A stretch of 64,000 nucleotides of DNA from Incurvaria masculella (Eukaryota; Arthropoda; Insecta; Lepidoptera; Incurvariidae), in assembly GCA_946894095.1 (NCBI GenBank), contig OX335653.1:5833001-5897000 (forward strand), given 5' to 3'. The notes under the pieces are model-generated. The model saw only the letters and a list, made by a program, of their open reading frames with translations. It made no database searches and was not told the DNA's origin. This document shows, piece by piece, positions 11,300-43,386 of the stretch. Each line of letters starts with the position of its first letter. Position 1 is the first letter of the stretch. The translations under genes and the position numbers were made by a program.

Positions 11300-12150
11300 A
11301 TGTCATTGGTTGAGTGCACTATTTGTTTATTAAACTTCTGTTTTTTTTATATTTATAATAACTGTCCAATTGGTTTTGAACCCGTTCACTGTTATAGCAC
11401 TGATCAGTTCTTGTGGCAGTTTGTTCCAAGAGTCCACCACTCGGTTAGATATGAAATGTTTTCTTGGGTTGGTTCTGAAGTTACTTTGGTTTAGTTTTAA
11501 AGAATGTCCGCGAAGTCTTTCATTAGTATTCATAGTAAATATGGTTCGAAGGTTGGGTACATCGTAAAGTCCATGTAAAATTTCAAGTTTCGATCAAGTC
11601 ACCCCGGTGTCTTCTAGCGTACTGAGGCCCAGTGCATCCAATCTGTTTTGACATGATTTGTTCTTAAGGATGTTCCGACCCATACAATGTTTTTTTTTAC
11701 ACAGAACGCAAAAAGTATTGCACTTTAAGGCACGAATTCGTCAAAAATATTAAATATATCCATAGTAGTTGCAGCGAAAACATATTCACAATTTCAGGTT
11801 TAATGGTTTCGTTGTAATTGCCGATTAGAAGTTTTACACCGTTAGATGGCGCTGTTAAATAAAAATCGTATTTAAATAAATTGTAACAAAACCAATAATC
11901 CTGAATTTGTGAAATTGTTTTCGCTGTAAGTAATATGACTTTTATATTAAACTTTTATTATTAATTCGTGGCTTAAAGTGCAATACTTTTTGCGTTATGT
12001 GTGCAAACAACTTTATATGGGTCGGAACAGCCTTAAGGGGCATCACCATCTTAGTTGCACGTCTCTGTACTCTCTCCAAAAGGTCAATATTCTTCCTGAA
12101 GTAAGGGTTCAAGACCTGGTAAGCATGTGTATTTTTTTGTGTCGGATGTC
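11300..12150 (-). pseudogene. LINE ORF2 C-terminal fragment (jockey/CR1-like), split by a MITE
   Basis: Reading the - strand, 12150-12037 encodes NPYFRKNIDLLERVQRRATK. After the MITE at 11664-12036 the frame continues in phase with RLDALGLSTLED, HGLYDVPNLRTIFT, RGHSLKLNQ and SNRVVDSWNKLPQE. This is the typical C-terminus of non-LTR retrotransposon polymerases. It has an in-frame stop near 11597 and is 5' truncated. The element lies downstream of both host genes' stop codons. Confidence 0.75.
11664..12036. mobile_element. TTAA MITE family D (GGATGTTCCGACCCATA ends), copy 1
   Basis: TTAA occurs at both ends (11664-11667 and 12033-12036), with terminal inverted repeats GGATGTTCCGACCCATA and TATGGGTCGGAACAGCC. 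A longer inner inverted repeat contains CGCAAAAAGTATTGCACTTT. Removing the element and one TTAA restores the reading frame of the surrounding LINE fragment, which proves TTAA is the duplicated target. A second copy is at 48234-48602. Confidence 0.92.
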
Positions 12151-12194
12151 CTCGAAAGTGCCACAGTTTGTTTTAATGGTTAATTTCATTATTA

Positions 12195-13172
12195 TCATTA
12201 ATTCATGTTGTTGAACTCCATTGTTGGACTCTTTCTTTCCCGCTTCCATTTGTACGCCGATGACTTGCAGTTGTATAGGCACTTTCGACTCGATGATGTA
12301 ATATCTGCTATCTCTCTCATGAACATTGACTTAGATACTGCTCTCGATTGGGCTAGTCGGTTTGGATTATTAGTCAATCCATCAAAAACACAGGCTATCA
12401 TAATAGGCTCTCACATGATGTTGGCTAAGTTGGATCGTCAAAGTCTGCCTCCAATTGTTTTTGACGGGATTGCTGTCCCTTACAGCAAACATGTCAAAAA
12501 CCTGGGACTCTGGATTGATGAAACTCTATCATGGAGTAAACAAGTCAGTGAAGTTAGTCGCAAGGTTTTCGGTAGCATGCACTCTCTCAAGCGTTTGCAA
12601 AACTTTATTCCTATCAACACTAAAATTACGCTCGTAAACTCTTTGTTGCTTCCCATACTTGATTATGCTGATATCTGCTATCCAGATTTAGATGAATACC
12701 TACTTAACAAACTTGACCGACTTCTAAACATTTGCATAAGATATATATATGGGTTGCGTAAGTTTGATCATATTTCTAATTTTCGCGCCTCACTTAATTG
12801 GCTTGACATTCGTAAACGCAGAAATACCCATGTTCTTTCCCTTCTCTTTGGTTTATTGAATAATCCAGCTGCTCCTAAATATCTTACTGATAGGATAGAA
12901 CTCCTCTGTTCTCATGGCCTACCTCTCAGATCCTCAAATAATTTGCTTCTTGCTATTCCGGGACATAGTTCTTCATTCTACACAGATTCTTTCGCTGTCA
13001 GCGCTGCGCGTATGTGGAACCAGCTTCCACTTGATGTACGCACATCTCAGTCAATTAATATATTTAAAGAACGTCTTAAATGTCATTTCCTTACTTCCTG
13101 ATTGTTTCTTGTCACATTGTTCTCAAAAATCAAGAGTATATTTTTTTTTTCACACTATTTATCAAATATATA

Positions 13173-13212
<40 letters not shown>

Positions 13213-13520
13213 TTTTTTTTAATGTGTAAATCTGTTCATATGTTCTAAAATAATATTTGTTATTTGTATCTTGTACCTATTAATATGTTTAAGTGTATGT
13301 ACATATTTGTATGTAATTTATTATAATATATAAATCCTTATTTTTAGGTTAGTTAATATTTTCGCTAATTCATTTTGTTTTACGTTTACTTTTTTTTTGC
13401 CCGCCTCACTGCACCTCTCCTACATCTCTAAGGTTGAATGGTAGAGAATGCCTTATGGCATTAATTTCCGCCTTTTTGTACCGTATGGCTGCAAATAAAG
13501 TATTTTTTCATTTTCATTTC
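12195..13520 (+). pseudogene. 5'-truncated CR1/jockey-type LINE: reverse transcriptase C-terminal half and 3' UTR
   Basis: The 298-codon frame 12205-13101 begins just before the reverse transcriptase catalytic box HLYADDLQLYRHF and continues with thumb-like and C-terminal segments (LGLWIDETLSWSKQV, LLPILDYADICYPDL, SAARMWNQLPLDVRTS, FKERLKCHFLTS). The 3' UTR has a (TA)n run at about 13160-13210 and ends in repeated CATTTT/CATTTCATT near 13520. The endonuclease and the first polymerase motifs are missing. A nearly identical second copy (29475-31907) shows recent activity. Confidence 0.88.
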
Positions 13521-13531
13521 ATTGAATATTA

Positions 13532-14341
13532 TTTGAATATCTGTTTTTCAAATATTTTTGAGGTAAAACAAATTATATTTTTATGTTTTTTAGTTTTATG
13601 TTTATGCTCTAAATGTTTATTTCATATTTTTTGTAGATTTTTTTGCACACCATACTGAAGTTAATTGGCTTTAGCAGTTTGCATTCAAAAGGGCGGTTGT
13701 CCCCGACCTATTATTTGAATCGCATTGTATGTTGAGGTGACACCAAGATCGAATAAAATTTACTGCAGCACAGAACCAGCGACCCTGCCTGCTGCTGGAG
13801 GGAGATTCTTTGTGTGCATTATTTTTTTGTGGTCTGGCATAACTGACAGCGAAGGAGTGGAATACTCCACCAATGTACTTAAATGTTTGAAGACAACTAT
13901 GTCATATGCTGCGGAAACGAATGCGCCAGCCATGTCAGTTGCACATGACATGGCAGCATGACAGAAAAAAACTTGGATAATGTTTGGGCTCTCGACACAT
14001 TTTGCACATACTGCAGTATCCCAACACTGGACTGAACTGTGTAAGGGAAACCGGGCCAGTGTGAAGTAGCCGCTGAGATCAGTAAAGAAGTAGGCAAGGT
14101 GCTTTGGACTCCGTGAAGCGATTAAAGCCAAAATCATTGGTTAACTGCTTGCCTGAAAAAGTTGAAACTTCTCTACAAGCTTATAGAGAGCGCAATTCGC
14201 CTAAGCCCAGTCTGCAACTTTGGCGAGAACCTAATCAACTTCGTGAACAGTTGCTTTTTTGGAAATTACGGAAGGCTACCTCTTCATTTCCAATCAAGTG
14301 TTCATAAATGATGCACTGGCAGAAATGTGTATTTCGACGTA
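13532..14341. other. Intergenic stretch, nothing recognised
   Basis: Mixed sequence with short open frames on both strands (13760-14137 - strand, 14104-14307 + strand) that overlap each other. I recognise no protein family or repeat in them. Confidence 0.4.
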
Positions 14342-14717
14342 TTAAGAACGGCCCGTAAGCTATGCTCCCCATACAAACGTAGTTTACTAATCATTTGGAA
14401 ACCGCTATTCCAATTAAATTTATATTTAATATCTAATATCAGGTAACAAATATCTGTGTCTGCATGCTATTGTTTTTTTGAAAAATCCAAACCGAATGAA
14501 ATGAATGCAAAAAGAAAATCTTCATACGAATTTGGTTTTCTCTATGGTTCGACCCAAAATACATTTACCGAAAAAACAAAGGCATGCAGACACAGATATT
14601 TGAAGCCTAATATTAGATACCAAATATCAAGTAAGTTGGAACAGTGGTTTTCAAATCATTAGTAAACTACGTTTGTATGGGAGGCGAAATTTGCAGGTGC
14701 TTACGGGCCGACCTTAA
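14342..14717. mobile_element. TTAA MITE family C (GGCCCGTAAGC ends)
   Basis: TTAA lies at 14342-14345 and 14714-14717. The inverted ends are GAACGGCCCGTAAGC and GCTTACGGGCCGACC, and both arms continue with CATACAAACGTAGTTTACTAAT or its complement. It is about 376 bp with no coding sequence. Confidence 0.85.
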
Positions 14718-15698
14718 GAATTATTTGTTAATAAAAAGATACAATCAAACTGAAAAATACTTTTGGCACTTTATTTATTGATTCACATCTACAAAACATG
14801 TGTATAAACTCATTAGATATAAAAAAAATTGCATATACATATATATTTTGATATTCATTTTAATAAATCTAATTCAAGGTAAGTGCTGCCACGGATTAAA
14901 ATGTACGCTTTGTCCATTAAGTCTATATGTATAAAATAAAATACTCAAGCAAATAATTTCTGTACACGGCATTGGAAGACATAAAGTGGAAGGCACTACG
15001 CGAAAACATTTCACAAACTGCACAAGACCTGTCGAGATAAGAACAGGTTAGGACAGCTCTATGGCCAGTTATTTTATTATTAAACCTTAATATTATTTTA
15101 AAATCAATTTCAGATTCATTCTAATTAATATATAAGACCACAGTACATTTGGGCTATGAGTCTGAATACCAGATTATTTCTTGCATAGATGAATTAATCT
15201 GGTGAAGAGCATCTGCAAATACAAAGTCATGCAGGTCGCACATAGGGAGTTTCTATCTTATGACCATTTAAAATATTGAAACCCAAAGAAACGGCCCAAA
15301 AAGTCTTTGAATTCACCAATCAAATAATGCCCCTGATGTTTCTTGGCATTTTGAACCTGGTACTAAATTGAAACGCCCCACTGTGACTTTGTGTTTAAAG
15401 AAAATCTTGTCTCTCGGAAAAATTCGGTGATTCAGACTTATAAACCAAATGTTCTGTGGGCTTACATACTACATAGCTTACAAGTTAAATACTTATTATA
15501 ATTACTGATAATTCATCTTTGCATTCATTGCAAACCAGTGCACTTTGAACATAAAATTTCAATTGAATTTATTACAACTTTGTACAATATTACTTCACTT
15601 TCATACATGATCTCACATATTTTTAAATTGATAAAAGTAAAAAAAAATTGCTGTTACGTTATTGAAAAAAAATACAATGATTTTTAACATCTCAATAT

Positions 15699-16128
15699 TG
15701 TAGACTGACCTACGCCTGCGAGACATGGACGCTCACAGTTGGTACTGCACACAAGCTGAAAGTAGCCCAAAGGGCAATGGAAAGATCCATGCTCGGTATC
15801 TCACTGCGCGACCGAATGCCAAATTTGCTGATACGCCAAAGCACCAAGGTCACTGACGTTATGCATAGGGTTGCTAAACTCAAGTGGCAATGGGCAGGTC
15901 ACGTATGTCGCAGAGATGACCACAGATGGAGCACTGAAGTCTTAATGTGAAGACCCTACACAGGGAAAAGAAGCGTCAGCAAACCGCCAGCACGTTGGTC
16001 AGACGATATACGTCAGACAGCAGGTGACAACTGGCGAAGAAAAACAGGAGACCGCACAACTTGGCGAAGTCAGGGGGAGGCCTACGTCCAGCAGTGGACT
16101 ACAAAAGGCTGAAGAAGAAGAAGAACCA
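15699..16128 (+). pseudogene. RTE-like LINE 3' end fragment
   Basis: The frame from 15700 encodes LTYACETWTLTVGTAHKL, RAMERSMLGISLRDRM and KWQWAGHVCRRDD, the typical C-terminal region of RTE/jockey-like polymerases. A stop follows at about 15947. A frameshifted tail (16070-16110) encodes EAYVQQWTTKG and ends in a (GAA)n run, as RTE elements end in short tandem tails. It lies antisense in the kinase 3' region. Confidence 0.75.
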
Positions 16129-16278
16129 TTTTCTGTGCATTGCAAAATGAATGTCCCAAAAGTCATGGATTAAACGAAGTGAGGTGGATACCCTACTCAT
16201 GGTCATAACCAATACAGAGTTTTTTTTGTTTTACTTCTTAAATAAAACTGCAATTTCATAGGCAATTTATAATCTTAC

Positions 16279-16520
16279 TAGCTGAGATACCTGGCTTCGA
16301 ACCTAACTTTATATATATGTTATATGTTCCTCATACAAACTTTCATCCCCCCATCACCCTCGTTTAAATTTAATTTTAATTATCGCCACAAAAGGTTATC
16401 CTTTCCTAAGATCCAGACTCTACCAAATTTAATCAAAATTTGTTCAGCGGTTTAGTCGTGAAAACGTAAACAGACAGAAATACAGTGTTACTTTTGCATT
16501 TATAATATTAGTATGTATGT
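16279..16520 (+). mobile_element. Lep1-like (Helitron-derived) degraded repeat
   Basis: It opens CTAGCTGAGATACCTGGCTT and contains CAAATTTAATCAAAATTTGT, TCAGCGGTTTAGTCGTGAAA and CAGACAGAAATACAGTG. It ends TTGCATTTATAATATTAGTA. These landmarks are those of a repeat widespread in Lepidoptera that I know as Lep1. Assignment is from memory of the family. Confidence 0.55.
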
Positions 16521-17184
16521 GATTGGAGAGGAGGCCCTATCGGCTCACTTAGTTTGATCAATGACTCTTGGGACAACTGTATACCACACATATGACTAAT
16601 GATAACACAGTGATATCATCAACCATACTTACATAATGCACATATTCATGCAGTCATAAAATTCCTTACCTTTAAATTTTTTTTAAAGAAATGTGAACAT
16701 ATAGGACACAATTCTACCATGTCATTTCTTTTTTGTGCCAAATGAGATCTTTTTTTCTTTAACACTACAAATTCATTTGAACTAAAATGTTGTACAGATA
16801 ATATTGTAATTTAAAAGATTATCCAGTGATTGTTTACATCAAATTATAACTGATTTATAATACACATTGAACATATTAAAACTTGGCCTTACATCTTGAT
16901 ACTCACTATGAATTAATAACTTATACAAAACACATGATCAAATCACAAATTTTCCACTCACATTTACGCATCAAATATTCAACTGAACATAAAAAAACGG
17001 AGTTGTACTTATATAAGAAGCAGTTAACATACACACTATTGTTAACACTCTAAACATGGCTTTTAACGCATCTACAATATCACGTACGAAATATCATAAC
17101 ACTAACCAGCAAAATATTTTGGCAAATAAAGTCACTACGACACATCCCTCTTCATAGACAAACATGACTCGTACAGGTGTGCGC

Positions 17185-37234
<20,050 letters not shown>

Positions 37235-37870
37235 CTGAAACAAAGAAACGACGAAACGTGAGTCACTGGCATTTCTACTAACGCGATTTTGCCTATTTTA
37301 TTCTATAGAAGATTCGTACGTCACGAGTTGTCGTTGTATCGCCGGAAGACACATCAGCAGTTCGGCAGACATCTAAGACGAATCTAAGCATGCAAAGAAT
37401 ACGATTGCAGGAACGTCAAAACCTTAAACAAAATTGCAACCCGTAATAAGTTTGAGTGAAGATACTCCACTCAAAATCGTAGAATCTTATTGGGTGCTCG
37501 GGGTTTAGAATATGAACAATATGTCTTAATTTATTGATCGCAACACAGGTCGTCTACCCATTCAACGTACTAGAATGACGTGGGGCAATGGAGGAAATGT
37601 AAAGAAACCTAACTATGCATGTGTCAACTGTGACTAACGGAGTTCCGAACATGTCTGGCCCTTGCAAACTTTGTTGTAAGCTCAAAGCAAAAAATAATAG
37701 TGTTTTAGGGCAATCCTTTATTATAATATTTATAAAAAAAAAGAAAGAAATCATTTTAATATACAACACCCAACCCCAAATAACATTCACATCCTACACT
37801 TGGACAATCACCCTAACACACCCTCACACACCCTTACTTACCCTGACACCAACTCACGCCCCCTCACGCC
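37235..37870 (-). other. Probable kinase intron, nothing recognised
   Basis: Sequence upstream of the first found exon, ending in a (CACACCC)-rich low-complexity stretch at about 37800-37870. No upstream exon is seen. Confidence 0.4.
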
Positions 37871-38270
37871 TTAAATTGAGCGGCTCGTAGTCTAGTGGCG
37901 CGGGGACTGGCCTAGCGTACCAGAGGTCTGGGTTCAATTCCGACATGTACCACCACTTATTTCTCTTTCCGAGTTCGATAAGTGCATTTCGTCACGAATG
38001 CGAGCTGCTCCATGGTTCGGAATCCATGTAAAACTGTAGGTCCCCTTCCCCTACTAGGTGGTAGGTTAAGCCCGCCCGGGTTGGTACCATCGCATTGGAT
38101 GAAAATATGGTCGAAGCGGCAATGAAAAATTGTCCGTGTTTCTATCCAGTTCAATGTAGCCGCGCTCAGGTCCTAGCATGGCACCCAATTCCTTCGGGTA
38201 TGTGGTGTAATGGGCTAATATCATAACGGTAGTTGTGTATTAGCTATCCATGTCACGTTGCATAAAAAAC
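37871..38270 (+). mobile_element. tRNA-derived SINE, near-complete copy
   Basis: The head has A box GGCTCGTAGTCTAGTGGCG and B box GGTTCAATTCC, as in tRNA promoters. The body (GGTTCGGAATCCATGTAAAA, CTGTAGGTCCCC, CGCCCGGGTT, GGTCGAAGCGGCAATG, TAGCTATCCATGTC) is shared with the 5S-headed SINE at 2060. Ends in an A-rich tail. Confidence 0.85.
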
Positions 38271-38483
38271 ATAAAATTATCATCGCATGAATTAGTCCGT
38301 GACATCGTTAGTGTTTTAAGAGGCGGTGCTCACACCGTCGAAGTAGTGGCGCTGCAGAGGTTATGAGCATATGGGTCTACATAGGATAGGATCCCAGGGA
38401 GCCCGTCGAGGGTTGTTGTTGGCTGGCCGAAAAATGCCACCTCACGGCACTACATAACTCACAAAAGCCCTCCACGAGAGGCA

Positions 38484-38730
38484 CAGGGGGTCCATTCAGG
38501 GCAAGAGTGAGTTCGAATTGGTCACTAAATATCAACTCACTTTTTTAAATAGTCAATGTTTCCACACTTTTTGAACATCATTACAGTTAGGTAAAAATTT
38601 GGTCTGTCCCGCAAATACGTTGGACGTAGAAATAACGGTTCCGTTATTTAAATAATAATATATTTCCCAGCTATTTTTAGGTTCACTCACTCCCGAACTC
38701 GAACTCACTCTTACCCGAATGGGCCCCCTG
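38484..38730. mobile_element. MITE with CAGGGGGTCCATTC ends, copy 2 (inverted)
   Basis: It is the reverse complement of the element at 553-800, 247 bp, bounded by CAGGGGGTCCATTCAGG and CCGAATGGGCCCCCTG. Confidence 0.8.
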
Positions 38731-39530
38731 TAGCCCGCACCGAAAACACTCACTCGAAACCGCAACCCGCACAAAATACACGTGTCGTTGGCCTCCCAAA
38801 AAAAATTCAACCTCCTCTCAGTTCGTCCATCTAATTGTGACAGCTCCATAGTCACAGACTAAACAGTATTCTATATCGGTGGTCAGAAATCCGCGCAACT
38901 CGGTCACTAAGCTAAACAGTTAGGAAGGAGCTCCGATTGAAAATTATTCGGGTTTTTTTAATATCACTCGTGAAAAATAAAATCACGGTGTTGACAATCT
39001 CGCGGTGACCTATCATAAATACCTAATAATAATCTTGACAAAAAAATGTGATGAAATTAAGAAAGTAATTGTTACTTTAGCGAGGCTACACATAATGTAG
39101 CTTACGCTACATCACTATTAAGAAGTATAGTGACGTTGATGCGATTTGGCTCAAGTGTCAGAAACTCATCAATCATCAGCACAGATGAACTACATTTTAC
39201 GGCCTTCTTGACAATGACCTTGCCATTAGCAGACGAGAAAAAGCGTTGAATGGAAGCGCAGCGTCATGTACTCTGATCAATAGAAAGTAGATTCACACGG
39301 CAATAACCTAGTCTATTGATACTGCAAGTGAGAAGCGAGCGACCTGGATCGATCCCACTCGGTAAGTAGAAATAGGAGGCAACGTCGTACCTGTCTCAGA
39401 TAACCTGGAACTACTGGGCTGCAGCATCTCCAAAGACGTGGGTTTTCCGCGTTTATTGAAGCGAAGGACAAAATTGCATCGCAGAAACAGGGGATCCTAT
39501 ACCGTTGCGGAAGGTTCCTTTCACCAGTAC
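38731..39530. other. Stretch without recognised gene
   Basis: Mixed sequence, no coding frame or repeat family recognised. Confidence 0.4.
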
Positions 39531-39539
39531 AACTACTTC

Positions 39540-40080
39540 TTCTTTATAAATCACAGATAATTCCGGTGATAGAATACTGTAGCCACATATGGGAAGGTAG
39601 TCCCCAGTACCCGCTGGTGTCCATGGACTCAATTCAGCGCCGAGCGGTCCGTCTTGTTGGGGACCCACAACTCACCGCTGACTTGGAGTCACTGAGCCAC
39701 GGTCGCTCAATCGGTTCTACAGGTACTACCTTGGACGTTGCTCTTTGGAACTTGCATGCCTCATTCCTCCCCATCCTACCTATATCCGGAGGACCCGCCG
39801 CAGAGAATCAGAGCACGCCCTTGTGGTTGACATTATGCTTTTGAGAACGAAGCGTTTCTCAAACTAATTTCTCTGCCGCACCGTCAGGATATGGAACTGT
39901 CTGCCGGCGGCGGGTGCCTTGTCTTCAAGCGTAATTTGAACAAGCTCGATAGATCAGCGATAGTCCGTAAATCCGCTGGCATGGTGCCTCGCTGCGCGTG
40001 GTTTCGCGAGGGGAGGTATGTGTGGCTTTTCTGAGCACCTTTGGTCCTCAGCACAGCCACCCATACCGGTTTTTCATTAA
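39540..40080 (+). pseudogene. LINE ORF2 C-terminal fragment with 3' end
   Basis: The frame from about 39555 encodes PVIEYCSHIWEGSPQYPL and MDSIQRRAVRLVGDPQLT, then LESLSHGRSIGS, a C-terminal signature of jockey/CR1-like LINEs common in Lepidoptera. Frameshifts follow; 39890-39950 still encodes a WNLP-like block. The 3' region (GCACCTTTGGTCCTCAGCAC) is repeated at 50040-50165. Confidence 0.8.
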
Positions 40081-40424
40081 AAAAAGTAGAGGTAAAAGTA
40101 TGTGGGATGCAGTTTTTAGCAACAACTCAAAAGGAGAATTACTTCAAGCCGTAGTCACTTCGAGTGGCTTTTAATTTAAACAGGTCTTGAACCGCACAGT
40201 TTAACTCGGCAGCGTGAGTAAATGAAGCAGTAGAAGTATATTTTTAGCAACATTTCGCTCCCCGCGCTGTATATTCGCGTCTCGTCCGGAAACGCTTCGG
40301 ATTCTACTTGCAAGTTTGCATAAAAACCGTCTCTAACTATTGCGGTGGTAATGACGATCAGTAAATGAACTGACGAGGTCACGCGAGTCTCGATAGACCT
40401 ACATACAACTATATAGTACTAGCT

Positions 40425-40560
40425 GCAGTACCCGGCTCCGCTCAGGTGCAGTTCGGACTTTGTTACAATTTTTCCAATGAAAACTTTCGAATTTTTCGAG
40501 TGAAACTTTTTACACGAGTCGCCCTTGTTGTCCCTTTCTAATTATTCTTGTTAAAATGAC
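40425..40560 (+). mobile_element. Lep1-like repeat, 5' piece
   Basis: ACTAGCTGCAGTACCCGGCT followed by CCGCTCAGGTG resembles the start of the Lep1-like repeat at 16279. Only the first part is recognisable. Confidence 0.35.
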
Positions 40561-41111
40561 GAACACCAGAAAATACTTGTAGTTCTATGCATATTATTGT
40601 TTCATTTTATTTAATTTATTTAAACTTTAGTTTGGTAATGTATATGTTCAATTCATTTGCACTGAGGTGTTCTGTTTCTTTTGTCTTAAAATATTCTACA
40701 ATAGCATCTAGGTGTTGATTTCCTTATTGTGGATGGAACAAATTCGGAACATTTCGGACGGAAAATCGTTCAAGCATAAGTTTCTTTGCGGGATCATTTT
40801 ACTGAGTTTGTGCGTGACTTACCCCTGACTTCACCACCTCCAGTTACCGGAAATCCGATAGTTAACTTTCGGTTACATCGCTTATTTACATGGTTGCACC
40901 GTAAGATAACTTTGGAATTTTTGTAGCTGGAGGTGGGGAAAACGGGCGTTAATCTAGTTTGACTACCAAAAGTGTATACAATGAAATGAAATAAAATCAA
41001 ATTCTAATTTGAGTGTCATCGACACAACCTAAAATTCAGCGAAGACGTCAAAGGAAAGCTAAAGGTAACTGATTCACTTTCGCGTTAGTTCCATGTGTAG
41101 AAGGGCTTAGC

Positions 41112-41805
41112 TCCTAGTCCCAGTTATCACCTACATTGACGTTTACGAAACTTCGAAGTCACGAAAAAACGTCAAACGCCATACAAGTTTTTACTAGATA
41201 TTCTGTGGTTTTACTTCTTCAAGCTGTCAAAGTCAAACTCGGACTTTCGATTTGTATGAAAACGAGGATTCAGCGTAAACGGCAACGTCGACGTATTTAC
41301 GGCAACGGTGAGTAAGCTGTCAAATCTAATTCGAACTCGCAATTGTTATGTAGTTCGCTTAACGCCCACTGCGCGCGCTCTTCAATTTCTCCATACATTT
41401 GAAAACGCCAGTCGATCGGTTTGCCGTAAACGCCAATTTACGTGACAGCTGGGACTAGGGTCTCTGAGTGGTCAGTCTGAGTTCTCACCTAAATTTTGCT
41501 TTACGGCAAACCGATCGACTGGCGTTTTCAAATGTATGGAGAAATTGAAGAGCGCGCGCAGCATTTGCGAGTCCGAGTAAGATTTGACAGCTTACTCAAC
41601 GTTGACGTAAATACGTCGACGTTGCCGTTTACGTCGACTCCGCGTCTTCATACAAATCGGAAGTCCGAGTTTGACTTTGACAGCTTGAAGAAGTAAAACC
41701 ACAGAATATCTAGTAAAAACTTGTATGGCGTTTGACGTTTTTACGTGACTTCGAAGTTTCGTAAACGTCAATTTAGGTGACAGCTGGGACTAGGGTCTCA
41801 GGATG
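41112..41805. repeat. Two inverted MITE copies forming a ~690-bp foldback
   Basis: 41115-41458 starts TAGTCCCAGTTATCACCTA and ends CAGCTGGGACTAGGGTCTC. 41465-41805 is largely its reverse complement (GTTTTACTTCTTCAAGCTGT in the left arm faces ACAGCTTGAAGAAGTAAAAC in the right). The same element occurs singly at 53046-53349 and 63176-63478. Arms of about 340 bases can pair. Confidence 0.85.
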
Positions 41806-41983
41806 CAATTCGTGCCCGCGAGACACCTCACCCAGCGCGCATTCCGCGAGCATTTAGCTCGAGATCTCCGCCCACGGCTCATTGAGACGGCGCGTATTGG
41901 AGCGGGGCGCTGACCTAATTGACGCTCTGTGCGTCTTGATTGATACGAATACAATTACACGACGTGTCGCCGCCAAAGTTTTC

Positions 41984-42125
41984 CTTTAGGGTTCCGTACC
42001 AAATGGGTGCCAACGGGACCCTATTATTAAGCCTCCGCTGCCCGTCCGTCCGCCAGTCCGTCTGTCAGCGGGCTGTATCTCATGAACCATAATAGCATAG
42101 ATTAAGTATAGGTAATAGGTAGATA
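41984..42125 (+). mobile_element. (GTCC)n-core interspersed repeat, copy 4 (partial)
   Basis: TTTAGGGTTCCGTACCAAAT to ATCTCATGAACCATAATAG; the second half of the family is missing and the adjoining sequence runs into an inverted SINE. Confidence 0.7.
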
Positions 42126-42149
42126 AAAAGAGAAAGCCCATGAGCGAGG

Positions 42150-42428
42150 CAAGTGAATTTTTTTTATGCGACCTGACATGGATGGCTAATACCACACAAC
42201 TACCGTTATGATATTAGCCCAATACACCACATTCCCGAAGGAATTAGGTGCCATGCCAGGACCTTCCCTTTATGAGCACGGCTACATTGAACTGGATGGA
42301 AAACACGGACAATTTTTCATTGCCGCTTCGACCATCTTTTCATCCAATGCGATGGTACCAACCCGGGCGGGCTTAAACCCTACCACCTAGTAGGGGAAGG
42401 GGACCTACAGTTTTACATGGATTCCGAA
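42150..42428 (-). mobile_element. SINE body, inverted copy
   Basis: On the - strand it carries GGTTCGGAATCC-type sequence, CGCCCGGGTTGGTACCATCG, GGTCGAAGCGGCAATGAAAA and ends TAGCCATCCATGTCAGGTCG plus an A-rich tail. The tRNA head is missing. Confidence 0.8.
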
Positions 42429-42429
42429 A

Positions 42430-43075
42430 TTCGACTAGTTTTTTTGTTCGTCGTTTCGTTTGACAGGGAACGTTTTCGGTCTATGAAAATATTCCAATAT
42501 TGGTACTCGGATATTAGGCATAGATGCAACGTACAAGCCACGCGGAAATATAGTCGCAGACGTATGGGCGGATTTGTGTCTGTGGAAACTGAATTGGCGA
42601 ACGCATTTCCGGAGCACATTCGCGAGCGGCGGCGATGTTTAAACTGCGCACGCTGCTCGGCTCGCTGGACAAACTGGCCATATAAATCAATCGTATGGGA
42701 TTTGTCAACTTCTACTTGCATATTGAAAGCTGGTTTCAATGTGAAGTGTATAGACGAGTGACGTGTATGCATGCAAACATAATATATCTACTAAGTCCAA
42801 ACAAAATTGTTACTTTTGTAGAGAAAGCAGTGCACTTAACACATTCTAGTAGTTCGGTCCACGTTCGCTTACTTAGAAACGGTACTTTTATGGTGCCATG
42901 AAATGATGACATCTCGGAACATACGACACAATATTATTTAAGAGTCACTGCGTCTAAAATAAATATAAACTGGCCCAGACCACCTTTAGTTCAATTGGGA
43001 AAATTTATAAGTAAATACAAACTAAACTCATGCGGTTAAGATAACCGGATCTATCACGTATGAGTAAATTTCTTT
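42430..43075. other. Stretch without recognised gene
   Basis: Overlapping open frames on both strands (42413-42772 - strand, 42417-42761 + strand) have no family features. No repeat recognised. Confidence 0.4.
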
Positions 43076-43386
43076 TTAGGGTTCCGTACCCAAAGGGTGA
43101 AAACAGAACCCTATTACTAAGCCTCCGCTGTCCGACCGTCCGTCCGTCCGTCCATCCATCCGTCTGTCACAGGGCTGTATCTCATGAACCGTAACAGGTA
43201 GGCAGCTGAAATGTTCACGGAATGTGTATTTGTTTTGCCACTATAACAACAAATAGGTAAAATTAAAAAGTAATAAAAATTCTAAGGGGGGTCCCCCATA
43301 CAAAAAACCTATTTTTTTGTGTTAAGACTTGTACGATGGTACGGAACCCTTCGTGCGCGAGTCCGACTCGCACTTGGCCGCTTTTT
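43076..43386 (+). mobile_element. (GTCC)n-core interspersed repeat, copy 5 (complete)
   Basis: Begins TTTTTAGGGTTCCGTACCC, has a (GTCC)n/(ATCC)n run at about 43136-43165, ends GCGAGTCCGACTCGC then ACTTGGCCGC and a T run. The terminal GTGCGAGTCGGACTCGCAC palindrome is best preserved here and at 60468. Confidence 0.78.

Larger units (their letters stand above)
14760..17184 (-). other. Fps85D: Probable 3' UTR and 3' flank of the Fps/Fer kinase gene
   Basis: This 2.4-kb AT-rich stretch follows the kinase stop codon on the - strand. It has no open frame of its own apart from the RTE fragment at 15699-16128 and the Lep1-like piece at 16279-16520. A tandem AATAAATAAA on the - strand at 14770-14779 is the strongest polyadenylation signal candidate, with others near 15570. 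The 3' end is inferred, not shown. Confidence 0.4.

Noticed and set aside
13725..14307. Overlapping ORFs at 13725-13961 (+), 13760-14137 (-) and 14104-14307 (+) as possible small genes
   Set aside because: No family features, opposing strands and no splice or conservation evidence.
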